A DNA stretch of 64,000 nucleotides from OM182 bacterium MED-G28 (GTDB taxonomy: Bacteria; Pseudomonadota; Gammaproteobacteria; Pseudomonadales; Pseudohongiellaceae): assembly GCA_002457215.1 (NCBI GenBank), contig NTJZ01000003.1:62001-126000 (forward strand), read 5' to 3'. Shown here in pieces: positions 49,051 to 57,480 of this stretch (position 1 is its first letter; every line of letters starts with the position of its first letter). The notes under the pieces are model-generated. The model ran no database searches and was not told the DNA's origin. It saw only the letters and a program-made list of their open reading frames with translations. The position numbers and the translations under genes were made by a program.

Positions 49051-50061
49051 ATGGCAAATCGCAAGAACAGAGAAACCGACTCCTTTACAGTCTCATTCTT
49101 AGATGTCGCATCCTGTGGGTTTGGAGCGATGATTATTCTTTTAATGATCACCAAGTCTTCGGCACCAACAACCTTGGAGTCTGTAGAAAATATTATGCCA
49201 GCGGGCGTGGTTGCTGAACTGCAGGAGCAACTGTTTGATATTAGAGGAGAAACTACGATCTTAAACCGTGAGCTCAATGCCAAGCATGAGCAACTCTCTG
49301 CAATGGAGGATCGGATAGCCAGGTTGCGCCGTGACTTGAACGACATTGAGGGTCAATTCACTACAACTAAAGAGTTGTCTGATGAAACCACTGATGAATT
49401 TGGCCGCCTGGTTCTGGCCCAACAATCTCTCACTCAAGAAATGCAACGTTTGCTCGCTAACACGCGAGCCCCCGAGAACAATGCTATCGGCGGTGTTCCC
49501 GTCGACAGCGAGTACATAATTTTTGTAATCGATACCTCTGGCAGCATGTTTCAAAACCCAAGTTGGGACAAAATGCTTGGTGTCATTAGAGATACCTTGG
49601 ATGTATATCCTGAAGTAAAAGGAATCCAGGTAATGAATGACATGGGTGACTACATGTTCGAATCTTACCGCGGAGACTGGATCCCAGATACCCCAGGTAG
49701 GCGCAGTCAGATTATTCAGACTTTAAGGTCTTGGAACCCTTACAGCAACAGCAGCCCTGTAGAAGGTGTGACACGGGCCATAGACACGTTTTATGAATAT
49801 GATAAAAACATAAGTATTTATGTGCTCGGAGATGATTTTCAGCCGGGCGGATCGATCCAAAATGTTCTTCAAACCATTGATCGCATTAATGTTGAAGATG
49901 AGAATGGTGATCGCTTGGTAAGAATTCATGGGATAGGCTTTCCTGTCATTTTCGCGGGCCCTAGACGATTTCAGCAAAGTGTTTACCGATATTCCACTCT
50001 AATGCGGGAGATGACGCAGCGAAATGGTGGTACATTTGTAGGGTTGAACGATTATCAGTGA
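49051..50061 (+). CDS. Membrane-anchored VWA-domain protein 2 (ExbD/MotB-like helix)
   Basis: 336 residues. Like its neighbour, it has an N-terminal helix starting VSFLDVASCGFGAMIIL with Asp18, a coiled coil (about 52-135) and a VWA domain with DTSGS at 161-165. The two helices share FLDVxxCGFGAxI, suggesting an ancient duplication or a shared binding site on the channel subunit. The third MIDAS Thr is not obvious (NSSPVEG), so metal binding could differ. Starts 80 bases after gene 1 ends. Confidence 0.85.
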   Translation: MANRKNRETDSFTVSFLDVASCGFGAMIILLMITKSSAPTTLESVENIMPAGVVAELQEQLFDIRGETTILNRELNAKHEQLSAMEDRIARLRRDLNDIEGQFTTTKELSDETTDEFGRLVLAQQSLTQEMQRLLANTRAPENNAIGGVPVDSEYIIFVIDTSGSMFQNPSWDKMLGVIRDTLDVYPEVKGIQVMNDMGDYMFESYRGDWIPDTPGRRSQIIQTLRSWNPYSNSSPVEGVTRAIDTFYEYDKNISIYVLGDDFQPGGSIQNVLQTIDRINVEDENGDRLVRIHGIGFPVIFAGPRRFQQSVYRYSTLMREMTQRNGGTFVGLNDYQ

Positions 50062-50108
50062 TTTGGCGTATTAGAATTATACGGTATAAGAATTTCAAGG
50101 AAATGGCG

Positions 50109-50735
50109 ATGAATCAGCCGAACATGACAATACAAGCGCTCCCATACAGGTTTGGCGCTGCGTTACTACTCCTGCTAGTTTCCGCTTGTGGCGCTAGCAA
50201 TGTTGTCATAGAAGGCAACTTCCCCACTCCGAACGTAAACAAAATGCCTTTGTCCGTAGCGGTTATTTATGAAGACGCTCTGCGGGAATTCGCATATATG
50301 GAGTACAGCGAAACTGGGCGCGAAGAAATAAATATAGAGAGCGGTCAATCTCATATTCGATTGTTCGACGCTGTGCTTCCCGCGATGTTTGATCGGGTCG
50401 TTAACGTGGATACTATGGAAGACGCCGTCGAACAAAAAGTTGACGCAGTGTTTGCTCCCGTAATTGAGGAATTTCAACTAGCACTGCCAGCAAAGACCAA
50501 GCTTGATGTGTATGAAGTCTGGATAAAATACAATATGCGCTTGGTTACGACCGAAGGTGACTATATTGCGGATTGGGTCTTAACATCTTATGGGAAGACA
50601 CCGACGGCAACTTTTCGCTCAGTACAGGACGGGATTAATGGAGCTACCGTTGTGGCATTACGAGACCTTGCTTCTAGTTTCTCATTGAGCTTTTCTCAAG
50701 TCCCGGAAGTGAGTGAATGGCTAAGAAACCTCTAG
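50109..50735 (+). CDS. Lipoprotein of unknown function
   Basis: 208 residues from ATG 50109 with AAGGAA at a good distance (upstream ATG 50103 is too close to it). The lipobox LVSAC makes Cys27 the acylated residue. The mature protein has an alternating alpha/beta pattern with DAVFAPVIEEFQLALPAKT, reminiscent of small outer-membrane assembly lipoproteins, but no family is recognised. It overlaps nothing; the next start lies inside its 3' end region. Confidence 0.75.
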   Translation: MNQPNMTIQALPYRFGAALLLLLVSACGASNVVIEGNFPTPNVNKMPLSVAVIYEDALREFAYMEYSETGREEINIESGQSHIRLFDAVLPAMFDRVVNVDTMEDAVEQKVDAVFAPVIEEFQLALPAKTKLDVYEVWIKYNMRLVTTEGDYIADWVLTSYGKTPTATFRSVQDGINGATVVALRDLASSFSLSFSQVPEVSEWLRNL

Positions 50736-50761
50736 ACCGGGGTACTCGAGAGGACATCAAT

Positions 50762-51436
50762 ATGAGCACTATAAAAAAAGCGCAAACTGCAAATGTCGGT
50801 GCCGCATTTTTCATTGCGAGTCTACTTGCTACATGCACTAGCACTACAGTTGATGAATTTCGCCAAGGCGAAACCGGAATTGAAACTGACGAATCTATTG
50901 TAATCTTAGGGCGTAGGCAGGCTAGCGACTACGAAACTGATTCAGGATTCGTTGAGTGTGTTGGTGATCGCATGCAGCGCGGCGAGAATGCGATAAGCGT
51001 AGTTCCTGAGCAGGAATTTATCGATTCGATGTTTCCTTGGTTCGAACCTCGTACGGCACCACTAAGAACACGCGATTTAGAGCAGCTCATGGCTGAAGAT
51101 GTAGTCGCAAACAAAATGAATGACTATGGAATTCGTTACATTGTATGGGTTGATGGTGTTACAGAAACCTCCGGCCGCACCGGTTCAATTTCTTGCACTG
51201 TTGGTCCGGCTGGTGGCGGATGCTTTGGATTTGGCACGTGGGAAGACGATGCTAATTTCAATGCGCGCGTATGGGATGTCGGTTCTCTGAAAAACGTTGG
51301 AACAATAAATGCTGATGCTACTGGGCAATCCTATCTGCCGGCACTTGTAATACCAATTCCATTGTTAGCCCGGGTTGAGGCAAATGCGTGTAGCCGTTTA
51401 GCAATTCAACTCAAAGATTTTGTAAATGGTAGTTAG
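50762..51436 (+). CDS. Cys-containing lipoprotein of unknown function
   Basis: 224 residues from ATG 50762, preceded by GAGGA; an in-frame ATG at 50717 would overlap the previous gene. The hydrophobic stretch ends LLATC, a loose lipobox (Cys25). Mature part contains several Cys (VECVGD, ISCTVGPAGGGCFGFG) and a segment YGIRYIVWVDGVTE. Function unknown; a secreted or lipid-anchored envelope protein, read with its neighbours. Confidence 0.72.
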   Translation: MSTIKKAQTANVGAAFFIASLLATCTSTTVDEFRQGETGIETDESIVILGRRQASDYETDSGFVECVGDRMQRGENAISVVPEQEFIDSMFPWFEPRTAPLRTRDLEQLMAEDVVANKMNDYGIRYIVWVDGVTETSGRTGSISCTVGPAGGGCFGFGTWEDDANFNARVWDVGSLKNVGTINADATGQSYLPALVIPIPLLARVEANACSRLAIQLKDFVNGS

Positions 51437-51511
51437 ATATGCAAACTGCATTAAAGAAAGATAATTGGCACTATCAAAAATATTGAGTCTTTCTGATATT
51501 TGGATTTACTG

Positions 51512-52990
51512 ATGACCAAAATACACCATAGCTTTCCCGTCGCGCTAATCGTATCGGTATTATTATTACCTTTTCTTGCTGGCTGTGCTGTCAATCCAGC
51601 TACTGGTGGAGCCAACTTAGTATTGATGACAGAAAATCGAGAAAAGGAAATAGGCCTGGAAGAACATGAAAAAGTAATGAGCTCCATGTCGCTTTTTGAT
51701 GATGAAGAACTCGTTGCCTATGTAAAAGAAATTGGTAATAAGATGGCCAGGGTTAGTCATCGCCCCGATCTTGAATATCATTTCCATGTGATAGATAGCC
51801 CGGAAATTAATGCGTTCGCATTACCTGGAGGTTATGTTTATGTGAATCGCGGCTTGTTAACTTACATGAACTCAGAGGCCGACCTAGCAGCAGTACTTGC
51901 CCATGAAATCGCCCATATTACTGCGCGGCATGCAGTTCAGCAGCAGGCTAGAGGCGCGCTCGCTCGCGGAGCCGCAGTCGCAGGCGGACTGGTCGCCGGT
52001 ATAGCAACCGGTAGCGGCTATGCGGCTTCACAAATCAGCGAGGTCGCCTCTATCTGGGCACAAACGGGGCTTAGCGGTTTTGGCCGGGAGCAAGAATTAG
52101 AGGCTGATAGTTTAGCAGCGGAATATTTAGTGAATGCAGGATACGATCCTGCAGCAATGATTGAAGTTATCACTGTTCTCAAAAATCAGGAAGACTTCAA
52201 CCGCCGTGTTACTGGTGGTGGCGGAAGTTACCACGGCTTGTTTGCGACGCACCCACGGAATGATCGACGTCTTCAGGAGGCTATTTCTGAAGTTGGCCAG
52301 TTAGAAGAAACTGGCGTAGCAAAAACCGACAATGATACTTTTAGAGAAGAGCTCGATGGGCTTATCGTTGGACAGAGCAATGCCTCCCAACGAACCGATC
52401 AGCGCAATCGCTATTATCAGGATTTATTAGGCTACACACTGGTGCTCCCCGATGGCTGGAATGTTGCAGAGACTACTACAACTGTGACTGCTAGCGGAGG
52501 CAATGTTGGCAGCTTGAAAATTGAAGCCCAACGCTTGCAGGAAAATATCGAACCACGTGTTTTTATTAGAGACAACATGGGTATTGAAAATTTGCAAGAA
52601 TCTGAGGTTCTCTCTCAATTTCGATTGCTAGGTCATACTGGTGTGGCAGTAAACCCGGATACTGAAAAAATGGAGCGAGTGGCGACTATTTACTTAGGGC
52701 CCCGAGCGTTTACATTTCGCGGAGAAATTGGTGAAGGTGCCGAGTCTGAGGCAACCGACGAAATGCTTTTGGCCGCAATTAGGTCTTTCCGATCAATACA
52801 GCAAGGAGAAGTTGTCGCTGGTAGTGAGTTGAAAATCAAGTACGTGCAGGCAAGCGAGTTTTTTGATTTTTCCGTAGTAGCTCAATCTAGCAAAATCCCT
52901 AATTTTCCCGAAGAAACACTTCGTCTTCTTAATGGCTATTATCCGACAGGGTCTCCAGAGGAAGGTACATGGATTAAGCTAGTTGATTAG
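51512..52990 (+). CDS. M48-family metalloprotease lipoprotein
   Basis: 492 residues from ATG 51512; TTG 51500 is upstream. Lipobox FLAGC (Cys25). The M48 zinc motif HEIAH lies at residues 131-135, with the third ligand Glu in QELEADSLAAEYL. The C-terminal 230 residues form an extra domain not seen in BepA or LoiP, with beta-rich VLPDGWNVAETTTTVTA and ending IKLVD. Comparable lipoproteins degrade misassembled outer-membrane proteins. Last gene of the cluster; a terminator was not recognised after it. Confidence 0.88.
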   Translation: MTKIHHSFPVALIVSVLLLPFLAGCAVNPATGGANLVLMTENREKEIGLEEHEKVMSSMSLFDDEELVAYVKEIGNKMARVSHRPDLEYHFHVIDSPEINAFALPGGYVYVNRGLLTYMNSEADLAAVLAHEIAHITARHAVQQQARGALARGAAVAGGLVAGIATGSGYAASQISEVASIWAQTGLSGFGREQELEADSLAAEYLVNAGYDPAAMIEVITVLKNQEDFNRRVTGGGGSYHGLFATHPRNDRRLQEAISEVGQLEETGVAKTDNDTFREELDGLIVGQSNASQRTDQRNRYYQDLLGYTLVLPDGWNVAETTTTVTASGGNVGSLKIEAQRLQENIEPRVFIRDNMGIENLQESEVLSQFRLLGHTGVAVNPDTEKMERVATIYLGPRAFTFRGEIGEGAESEATDEMLLAAIRSFRSIQQGEVVAGSELKIKYVQASEFFDFSVVAQSSKIPNFPEETLRLLNGYYPTGSPEEGTWIKLVD

Positions 52991-53321
52991 CGAAAGGTGG
53001 AGAACCCTGATGAAGGCTGGGAAACTCTATTTAAAACGTGGAAAGTATGAGTCCTAGGGAAATATGGCTTATCAAAGGTTGCCCCCATCTTCATGAAAAA
53101 GGTTTTAGAAGGGGCTAGGGGATTTATGAAAAAGGCATGTTATGCTTATGACTGAAGGATATGCAAAAAGTAACTTCAGGTCACACAACAGCCCTTGGAG
53201 TGCGGCGAGCTATAGCTGAGACAGGAAAATACTAACAAGCGCTTCTATAGATTCGGGACTGCTAAACTCAACAACTAATTGAGAAAACCAGAGACCATGG
53301 TAACAGTCTCTGGTTCTGGTT
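52991..53321. other. Intergenic region between the M48 gene and the LPS core locus
   Basis: About 330 bases with no convincing gene. A TATGCT-like -10 may lie near 53143. A perfect inverted repeat occupies its last 36 bases (separate entry). It probably holds the end of the envelope cluster transcript and the promoter of waaF. Confidence 0.4.
53286..53315 (+). repeat. Perfect 10-bp inverted repeat just before waaF
   Basis: AACCAGAGAC at 53286-53295 and GTCTCTGGTT at 53306-53315 pair perfectly around a 10-base spacer and end six bases before the waaF ATG. There is no T-run after it, so a terminator is unlikely; the RNA hairpin could modulate waaF translation, or the DNA could bind a dimeric regulator. 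Confidence 0.6.
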
Positions 53322-54365
53322 ATGGCTGGAAAAGCTAAACAAAATATTTTAGTGATTGGGCCATCATGGGTTGGAGACATGGTAATGTCCCAATCTCTTT
53401 ACATGTGCATAAAACAGAACAATCCAGACAACCGCATTACTGTGATGGCGCCAAGTTGGACACGCCCCTTATTGGATCGAATGCCTGAAGTCGATGCCAA
53501 GCTAAAGTTTGATTTAAAACACGGTGAACTCAATTTAGGTGCCAGGCGCAGCTTAGGAAAATCACTAAGAGATTCAAATTTTACCCAAGCAATAGTCTTG
53601 CCACTTTCTTTCAAATCAGCATTAGTGCCTTTTCACGCAAACATAAAAACCCGCACCGGTTGGCGAGGAGAATGGCGGAATATTTTGCTTAATGATTGCC
53701 GCCCAACTCAGGATGAGAATTTCCCATTAATGGTGCAACGCTTCGCAGCTCTCGCCAATCCAAGTTATTCGCTGCCACCTGAAAATATACCTAAACCTAA
53801 ACTTAGCACCCAACAATCAGATGTAAATTCTTCCTTGTCGAAATTTGAGCTGACGAAGGAACTAAAAATATTAGCGATTTCTCCTGGCGCAGAATTTGGA
53901 GAAGCAAAACAATGGCCATCAGAGTACTATGCAGAGCTGATGAATGCAGTTCTGCAACAGGGTTGGCAGGTTTGGATTTTTGGCTCTGTTAACGATGTGC
54001 TAATAGCTGAGTCCATACTGGCAGACATCGATAGTAATCTTTTGGATCGATGCAAAAATCTAGCAGGTAGGACTAGTTTGGCTGAAGCCATAGACTTGAT
54101 GTCACTTGCATCTGTAGTCGTATCAAATGACTCGGGACTAATGCATGTGGCGGCAGCATTGGAAAAACCAGTAGTCGGCATTTATGGACCTACGTCACCT
54201 GACTTTACGCCGCCTTTGGCAGATAAGTTAAAATTATTGGCAACGGACATAGAGTGCAGACCCTGTTTTAAGAGAAAATGCCCGTTTGGGCATCTGCGCT
54301 GCCTAACTGAGTTGAAACCTGCGCTCGCTATAGATGCAGTAAGACTTCTCACGGAAAGCAAGTAA
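53322..54365 (+). CDS. waaF: ADP-heptose:LPS heptosyltransferase II
   Basis: 347 residues of glycosyltransferase family 9. N-terminal LVIGPSWVGDMVMSQSLY, central ISPGAEFGEAKQWP, and SNDSGLMHVAAALEKPVVGIYGPTSP-type sequence are family signatures; the C-terminal CRPCFKRKCPFGHLRC is typical of WaaF. It adds the second heptose to LPS inner core. First of the plus-strand LPS genes; waaC follows 16 bases later. Confidence 0.95.
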   Translation: MAGKAKQNILVIGPSWVGDMVMSQSLYMCIKQNNPDNRITVMAPSWTRPLLDRMPEVDAKLKFDLKHGELNLGARRSLGKSLRDSNFTQAIVLPLSFKSALVPFHANIKTRTGWRGEWRNILLNDCRPTQDENFPLMVQRFAALANPSYSLPPENIPKPKLSTQQSDVNSSLSKFELTKELKILAISPGAEFGEAKQWPSEYYAELMNAVLQQGWQVWIFGSVNDVLIAESILADIDSNLLDRCKNLAGRTSLAEAIDLMSLASVVVSNDSGLMHVAAALEKPVVGIYGPTSPDFTPPLADKLKLLATDIECRPCFKRKCPFGHLRCLTELKPALAIDAVRLLTESK

Positions 54366-54381
54366 ATAGGAAGACCATTCA

Positions 54382-55443
54382 TTGCGAGTTCTGATTGTAA
54401 AAGTATCTTCGCTAGGGGATATTATCCATACGCTCCCAGCCGTAACTGACGCCAAGAGGGCCCATGCAAATCTTGCATTTGATTGGGTAGTTGAGGAAAG
54501 CTTTTCAGAAGTCCCTTCTTGGCATCCGGCGGTCGAAAAAGTCATACCAGTCGCAATGCGTCGTTGGCGACGCAATCTATTCCAGTCTTACTTAAATCAC
54601 GAATTTAGATCTTTTAAACGGGCGCTCCAAGACGTTCACTATGATCTCATAATCGATGCTCAGGGCTTAATCAAGAGTGGCTTCATCAGCAGATTGTCCC
54701 GCGGTTTAACAATTGGGCTTAGCAATAGAACTATCCGTGAACCCTTGGCTACACTTTTCTATAATAAAGTTTACTCAGTGCCTTGGACTGAGCATGCCGT
54801 AGATAGAGTGCGCGAACTCTTTTCTCGTGCTCTAAAGTATCGCTATGATAAAGATTCCATAGACTATGGGATCGATATAAAGCGAATTGATAGTAATGGG
54901 GAAACGACAAGCAAAAAACAGTTACTCTTTCTTCATGGGACCACATGGGCAACCAAACATTGGCCAGAAACTTATTGGCGCCATCTTGCGCATATTGCTA
55001 CAGAGGCCGGATATAAAGTACTAGTTCCCTGGGGAGATAATAGAGAGAAGCAACGAGCAGAGTTTATTGCTAAAGACAATGAGCGGATCAAAGTCCTGGA
55101 TAAGCAATCTCTCTCTAGCCTGGCACAACATATTAATAACTCCAGTGGCGTAATCGCTGTTGACACAGGCCTAGGACATTTAGCCGCAGCTTTAGCGAAA
55201 CCCACAGTATCCTTGTACGGTTCTACCAACCCTGGGCTTTCTGGAACATTTGGTGAGAATCAACTTCATCTAAATTCCAATTTCAATTGTGCCCCCTGTG
55301 TTAAAAAAGTATGTACTTACAGTGGTCCAGGAATTATGGATGAATTTTCGGACCAACAGTTTGCTGTAACACCACCTTGCTTCTCTGCGCATAAACCAGA
55401 ACAAGTTTGGCAGAGGTTCGAAAAGCTGATACAAAATCAATAA
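54382..55443 (+). CDS. waaC: ADP-heptose:LPS heptosyltransferase I
   Basis: 353 residues of GT9 with a TTG start (AGGAAG ahead). Begins LIVKVSSLGDIIHTLPAV, the WaaC opening, then VDWVVEES-like FDWVVEESF, IDAQGLIKSG, LHGTTWATKHWPETYW and AVDTGLGHLAAALAKP. It adds the first heptose to Kdo. Follows waaF as in Pseudomonas. Confidence 0.95.
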   Translation: MRVLIVKVSSLGDIIHTLPAVTDAKRAHANLAFDWVVEESFSEVPSWHPAVEKVIPVAMRRWRRNLFQSYLNHEFRSFKRALQDVHYDLIIDAQGLIKSGFISRLSRGLTIGLSNRTIREPLATLFYNKVYSVPWTEHAVDRVRELFSRALKYRYDKDSIDYGIDIKRIDSNGETTSKKQLLFLHGTTWATKHWPETYWRHLAHIATEAGYKVLVPWGDNREKQRAEFIAKDNERIKVLDKQSLSSLAQHINNSSGVIAVDTGLGHLAAALAKPTVSLYGSTNPGLSGTFGENQLHLNSNFNCAPCVKKVCTYSGPGIMDEFSDQQFAVTPPCFSAHKPEQVWQRFEKLIQNQ

Positions 55444-55505
55444 TTCTTACTCATCCGCAAGAATGCAATAACTTATGCGAAGCGGATAAAGGATCGGATT
55501 CTTAA

Positions 55506-56630
55506 ATGAAGTTTAGCTTTCTGATTTATTCCTACTTTCCCTTCGGAGGCCAACAGAGAGACTTTCTTCGAATCGCCAACGAATGTGTTAATCGCGGCCA
55601 CCAAGTTGACGTCTATGTCTTGCGCTGGCAGGGAGAAGTCCCAGAAAATTTGAATCTAATTAAGGTGCCAGTTAACGCGTGGACCCGCGTCAAGCTTTAC
55701 CAAAATTATACAAAATGGGTCGCTAAGGCCATTGCTGATGCAGAACCGTCAACAATTGTCGGCTTCAATAAAATGCCGTTGCTAGACATTTATTTTGCAG
55801 CAGACCCTTGTTTTGCGGAAAAAGCAAAAACCCAGCGGGGGTATTATTACAAACTAACCCCTCGTTACCGACACTTTTACAGCTACGAAAAAGCAATATT
55901 CGGCCCTAAAGAAACTACGCAGACGCTAATTTTATCTCCCCAACAACGAGAAGCATTCGAAAGGCACTATCCTGGTTGTGATGATCGGCTGCATAATTTG
56001 CCGCCAGGCATCGCAATTGATCGCAAAGTAGAGAGCCGGGAATTGGCCACACGTCAACAGTTTAGGAAAGAATTCAACATAGGTGATGATGACCTGTTGT
56101 TATTGCAGATCGGTTCGGGATTCAAGGTAAAAGGAGTTGATAGATCACTGGCAGCGATGGCTTCCTTGCCAGAGCACTTGTTAGAACGGACTAAATTTAT
56201 GCTAGTTGGTCAAGACAAAACTGCGACTGTAAGTCGACTTGCTCGTCGTTTAGGTCTGGCTAAGAAACTAACCATACTTCCCGGTCGTGATGATATTCCT
56301 CGTTTTTTGGCTGGTGCGGATCTGCTGGTTCACCCCGCCTACGTAGAAAGCGCTGGTTACGTTTTATTAGAATCTACTATCGCTGGGTTGCCCGTACTCA
56401 CTACTGCTAGTTGCGGATACTCTTTTCATATTGAAAAAGCGCAGTCCGGAAAAGTCTGCGCTAATCCATTTCAGCAGCTAGAACTAAATGAGAAATTAGC
56501 CTCTATGTTAGATTCCATAAAGGATGCCGATTGGTCCGAGAATGGGTTGAATTATGGCAAGCAAGCAGATCTGTATTCGATGCCACAGACCGCTGCAGAC
56601 TTAATCGAAGAATTTGCAGTAAAGAGTTGA
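55506..56630 (+). CDS. waaG: LPS core glucosyltransferase WaaG (GT4)
   Basis: 374 residues. FSYFPFGGQQRDF-like FPFGGQQRDFLRIA and GFNKMPLLDIYFAADPCF are WaaG-specific; the GT4 donor site HPAYVESAGYVLLESTIAGLPVL (E-x7-E) is complete. It transfers glucose (or a related sugar) to heptose II. Followed 7 bases later by waaP. Confidence 0.94.
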   Translation: MKFSFLIYSYFPFGGQQRDFLRIANECVNRGHQVDVYVLRWQGEVPENLNLIKVPVNAWTRVKLYQNYTKWVAKAIADAEPSTIVGFNKMPLLDIYFAADPCFAEKAKTQRGYYYKLTPRYRHFYSYEKAIFGPKETTQTLILSPQQREAFERHYPGCDDRLHNLPPGIAIDRKVESRELATRQQFRKEFNIGDDDLLLLQIGSGFKVKGVDRSLAAMASLPEHLLERTKFMLVGQDKTATVSRLARRLGLAKKLTILPGRDDIPRFLAGADLLVHPAYVESAGYVLLESTIAGLPVLTTASCGYSFHIEKAQSGKVCANPFQQLELNEKLASMLDSIKDADWSENGLNYGKQADLYSMPQTAADLIEEFAVKS

Positions 56631-56637
56631 TTAGCAC

Positions 56638-57423
56638 ATGTTCCATTTGAATAAAGAATTAGCAAAGAATTTTGGAGCATCTGATCCTTATGAAGCGCTT
56701 AAGGCGAAGGAAGGCAATATCTATCGTCAAGTCAAAGGACGCAAAACTTTTCAGTTTGTACTTAATGGCAAGAGCTATTTTGCGAAGCTCCATTCTGGTA
56801 TTGGTTGGAGAGAGATATTTAAGAATCTCACCCAGCTTAAATTCCCAATTATCGGTGCTAGGAATGAATGGGAGGCAGTCCATCGTCTGCAAGAACTCAA
56901 TATAGCCACCATGAACATAGTTGCTTATGGCGAACGCGGATGGAATCCTGCAAGCAGAGAGTCTTTTATAATTACTGAAGAGTTAAGTGAAACAATAAGT
57001 CTTGAAGATTATTGCAAAGATTGGAAATCATCGCCTCCTCCGGAGCGAACTCGACGCAAACTAATTGAGCAAGTTGCGTCTATTGCAAGTGCACTGCATA
57101 AGAATAATGTCTGTCATCGAGATTTTTATCTTTGCCACTTTTTATTGCATCCAGAATCTGAGCCTTTTCCAAAGTTGTCATTAATCGACTTGCATCGAGC
57201 GCTTATCAGTAAAAACCTTGCCAGGCGCTGGATTGTTAAAGACATTGCTGGATTGTTTTATTCAGCAAAGCAAATAGGCCTAAGTAATAGAGATTTATTG
57301 CGATTTATGCGGCACTACCACAGTAGAGATCTTCGAAGCGCAGTAACGGACCATAAAAAATTTTGGGTGGATGTTAAACAAAGAAGCGACGCAATGTTTA
57401 AGAAGTTGGGGCCAGCGGTATAA
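56638..57423 (+). CDS. waaP: LPS core heptose(I) kinase WaaP
   Basis: 261 residues, typical WaaP. The catalytic segment HRDFYLCHFLLH and LIDLHRA are diagnostic of the WaaP/RfaP kinase, and SYFAKLHSGIGWREIFKNL is the N-terminal lobe. It phosphorylates heptose I, which stabilises the outer membrane. Same transcript as waaG. Confidence 0.95.
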   Translation: MFHLNKELAKNFGASDPYEALKAKEGNIYRQVKGRKTFQFVLNGKSYFAKLHSGIGWREIFKNLTQLKFPIIGARNEWEAVHRLQELNIATMNIVAYGERGWNPASRESFIITEELSETISLEDYCKDWKSSPPPERTRRKLIEQVASIASALHKNNVCHRDFYLCHFLLHPESEPFPKLSLIDLHRALISKNLARRWIVKDIAGLFYSAKQIGLSNRDLLRFMRHYHSRDLRSAVTDHKKFWVDVKQRSDAMFKKLGPAV

Positions 57424-57480
57424 TTATATGAATTATTTGGCTAATTGATTAGAAAATAGCTTGGTAGATATCATTAGGCA

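Noticed and set aside
45685-50061. Zorya-type phage defence (ZorAB are MotA/MotB-like)
   Set aside because: No zorC, zorD or zorE-like gene is present, and ZorB carries an OmpA-type domain, not VWA. The neighbours are envelope proteins, so the defence reading is not supported.
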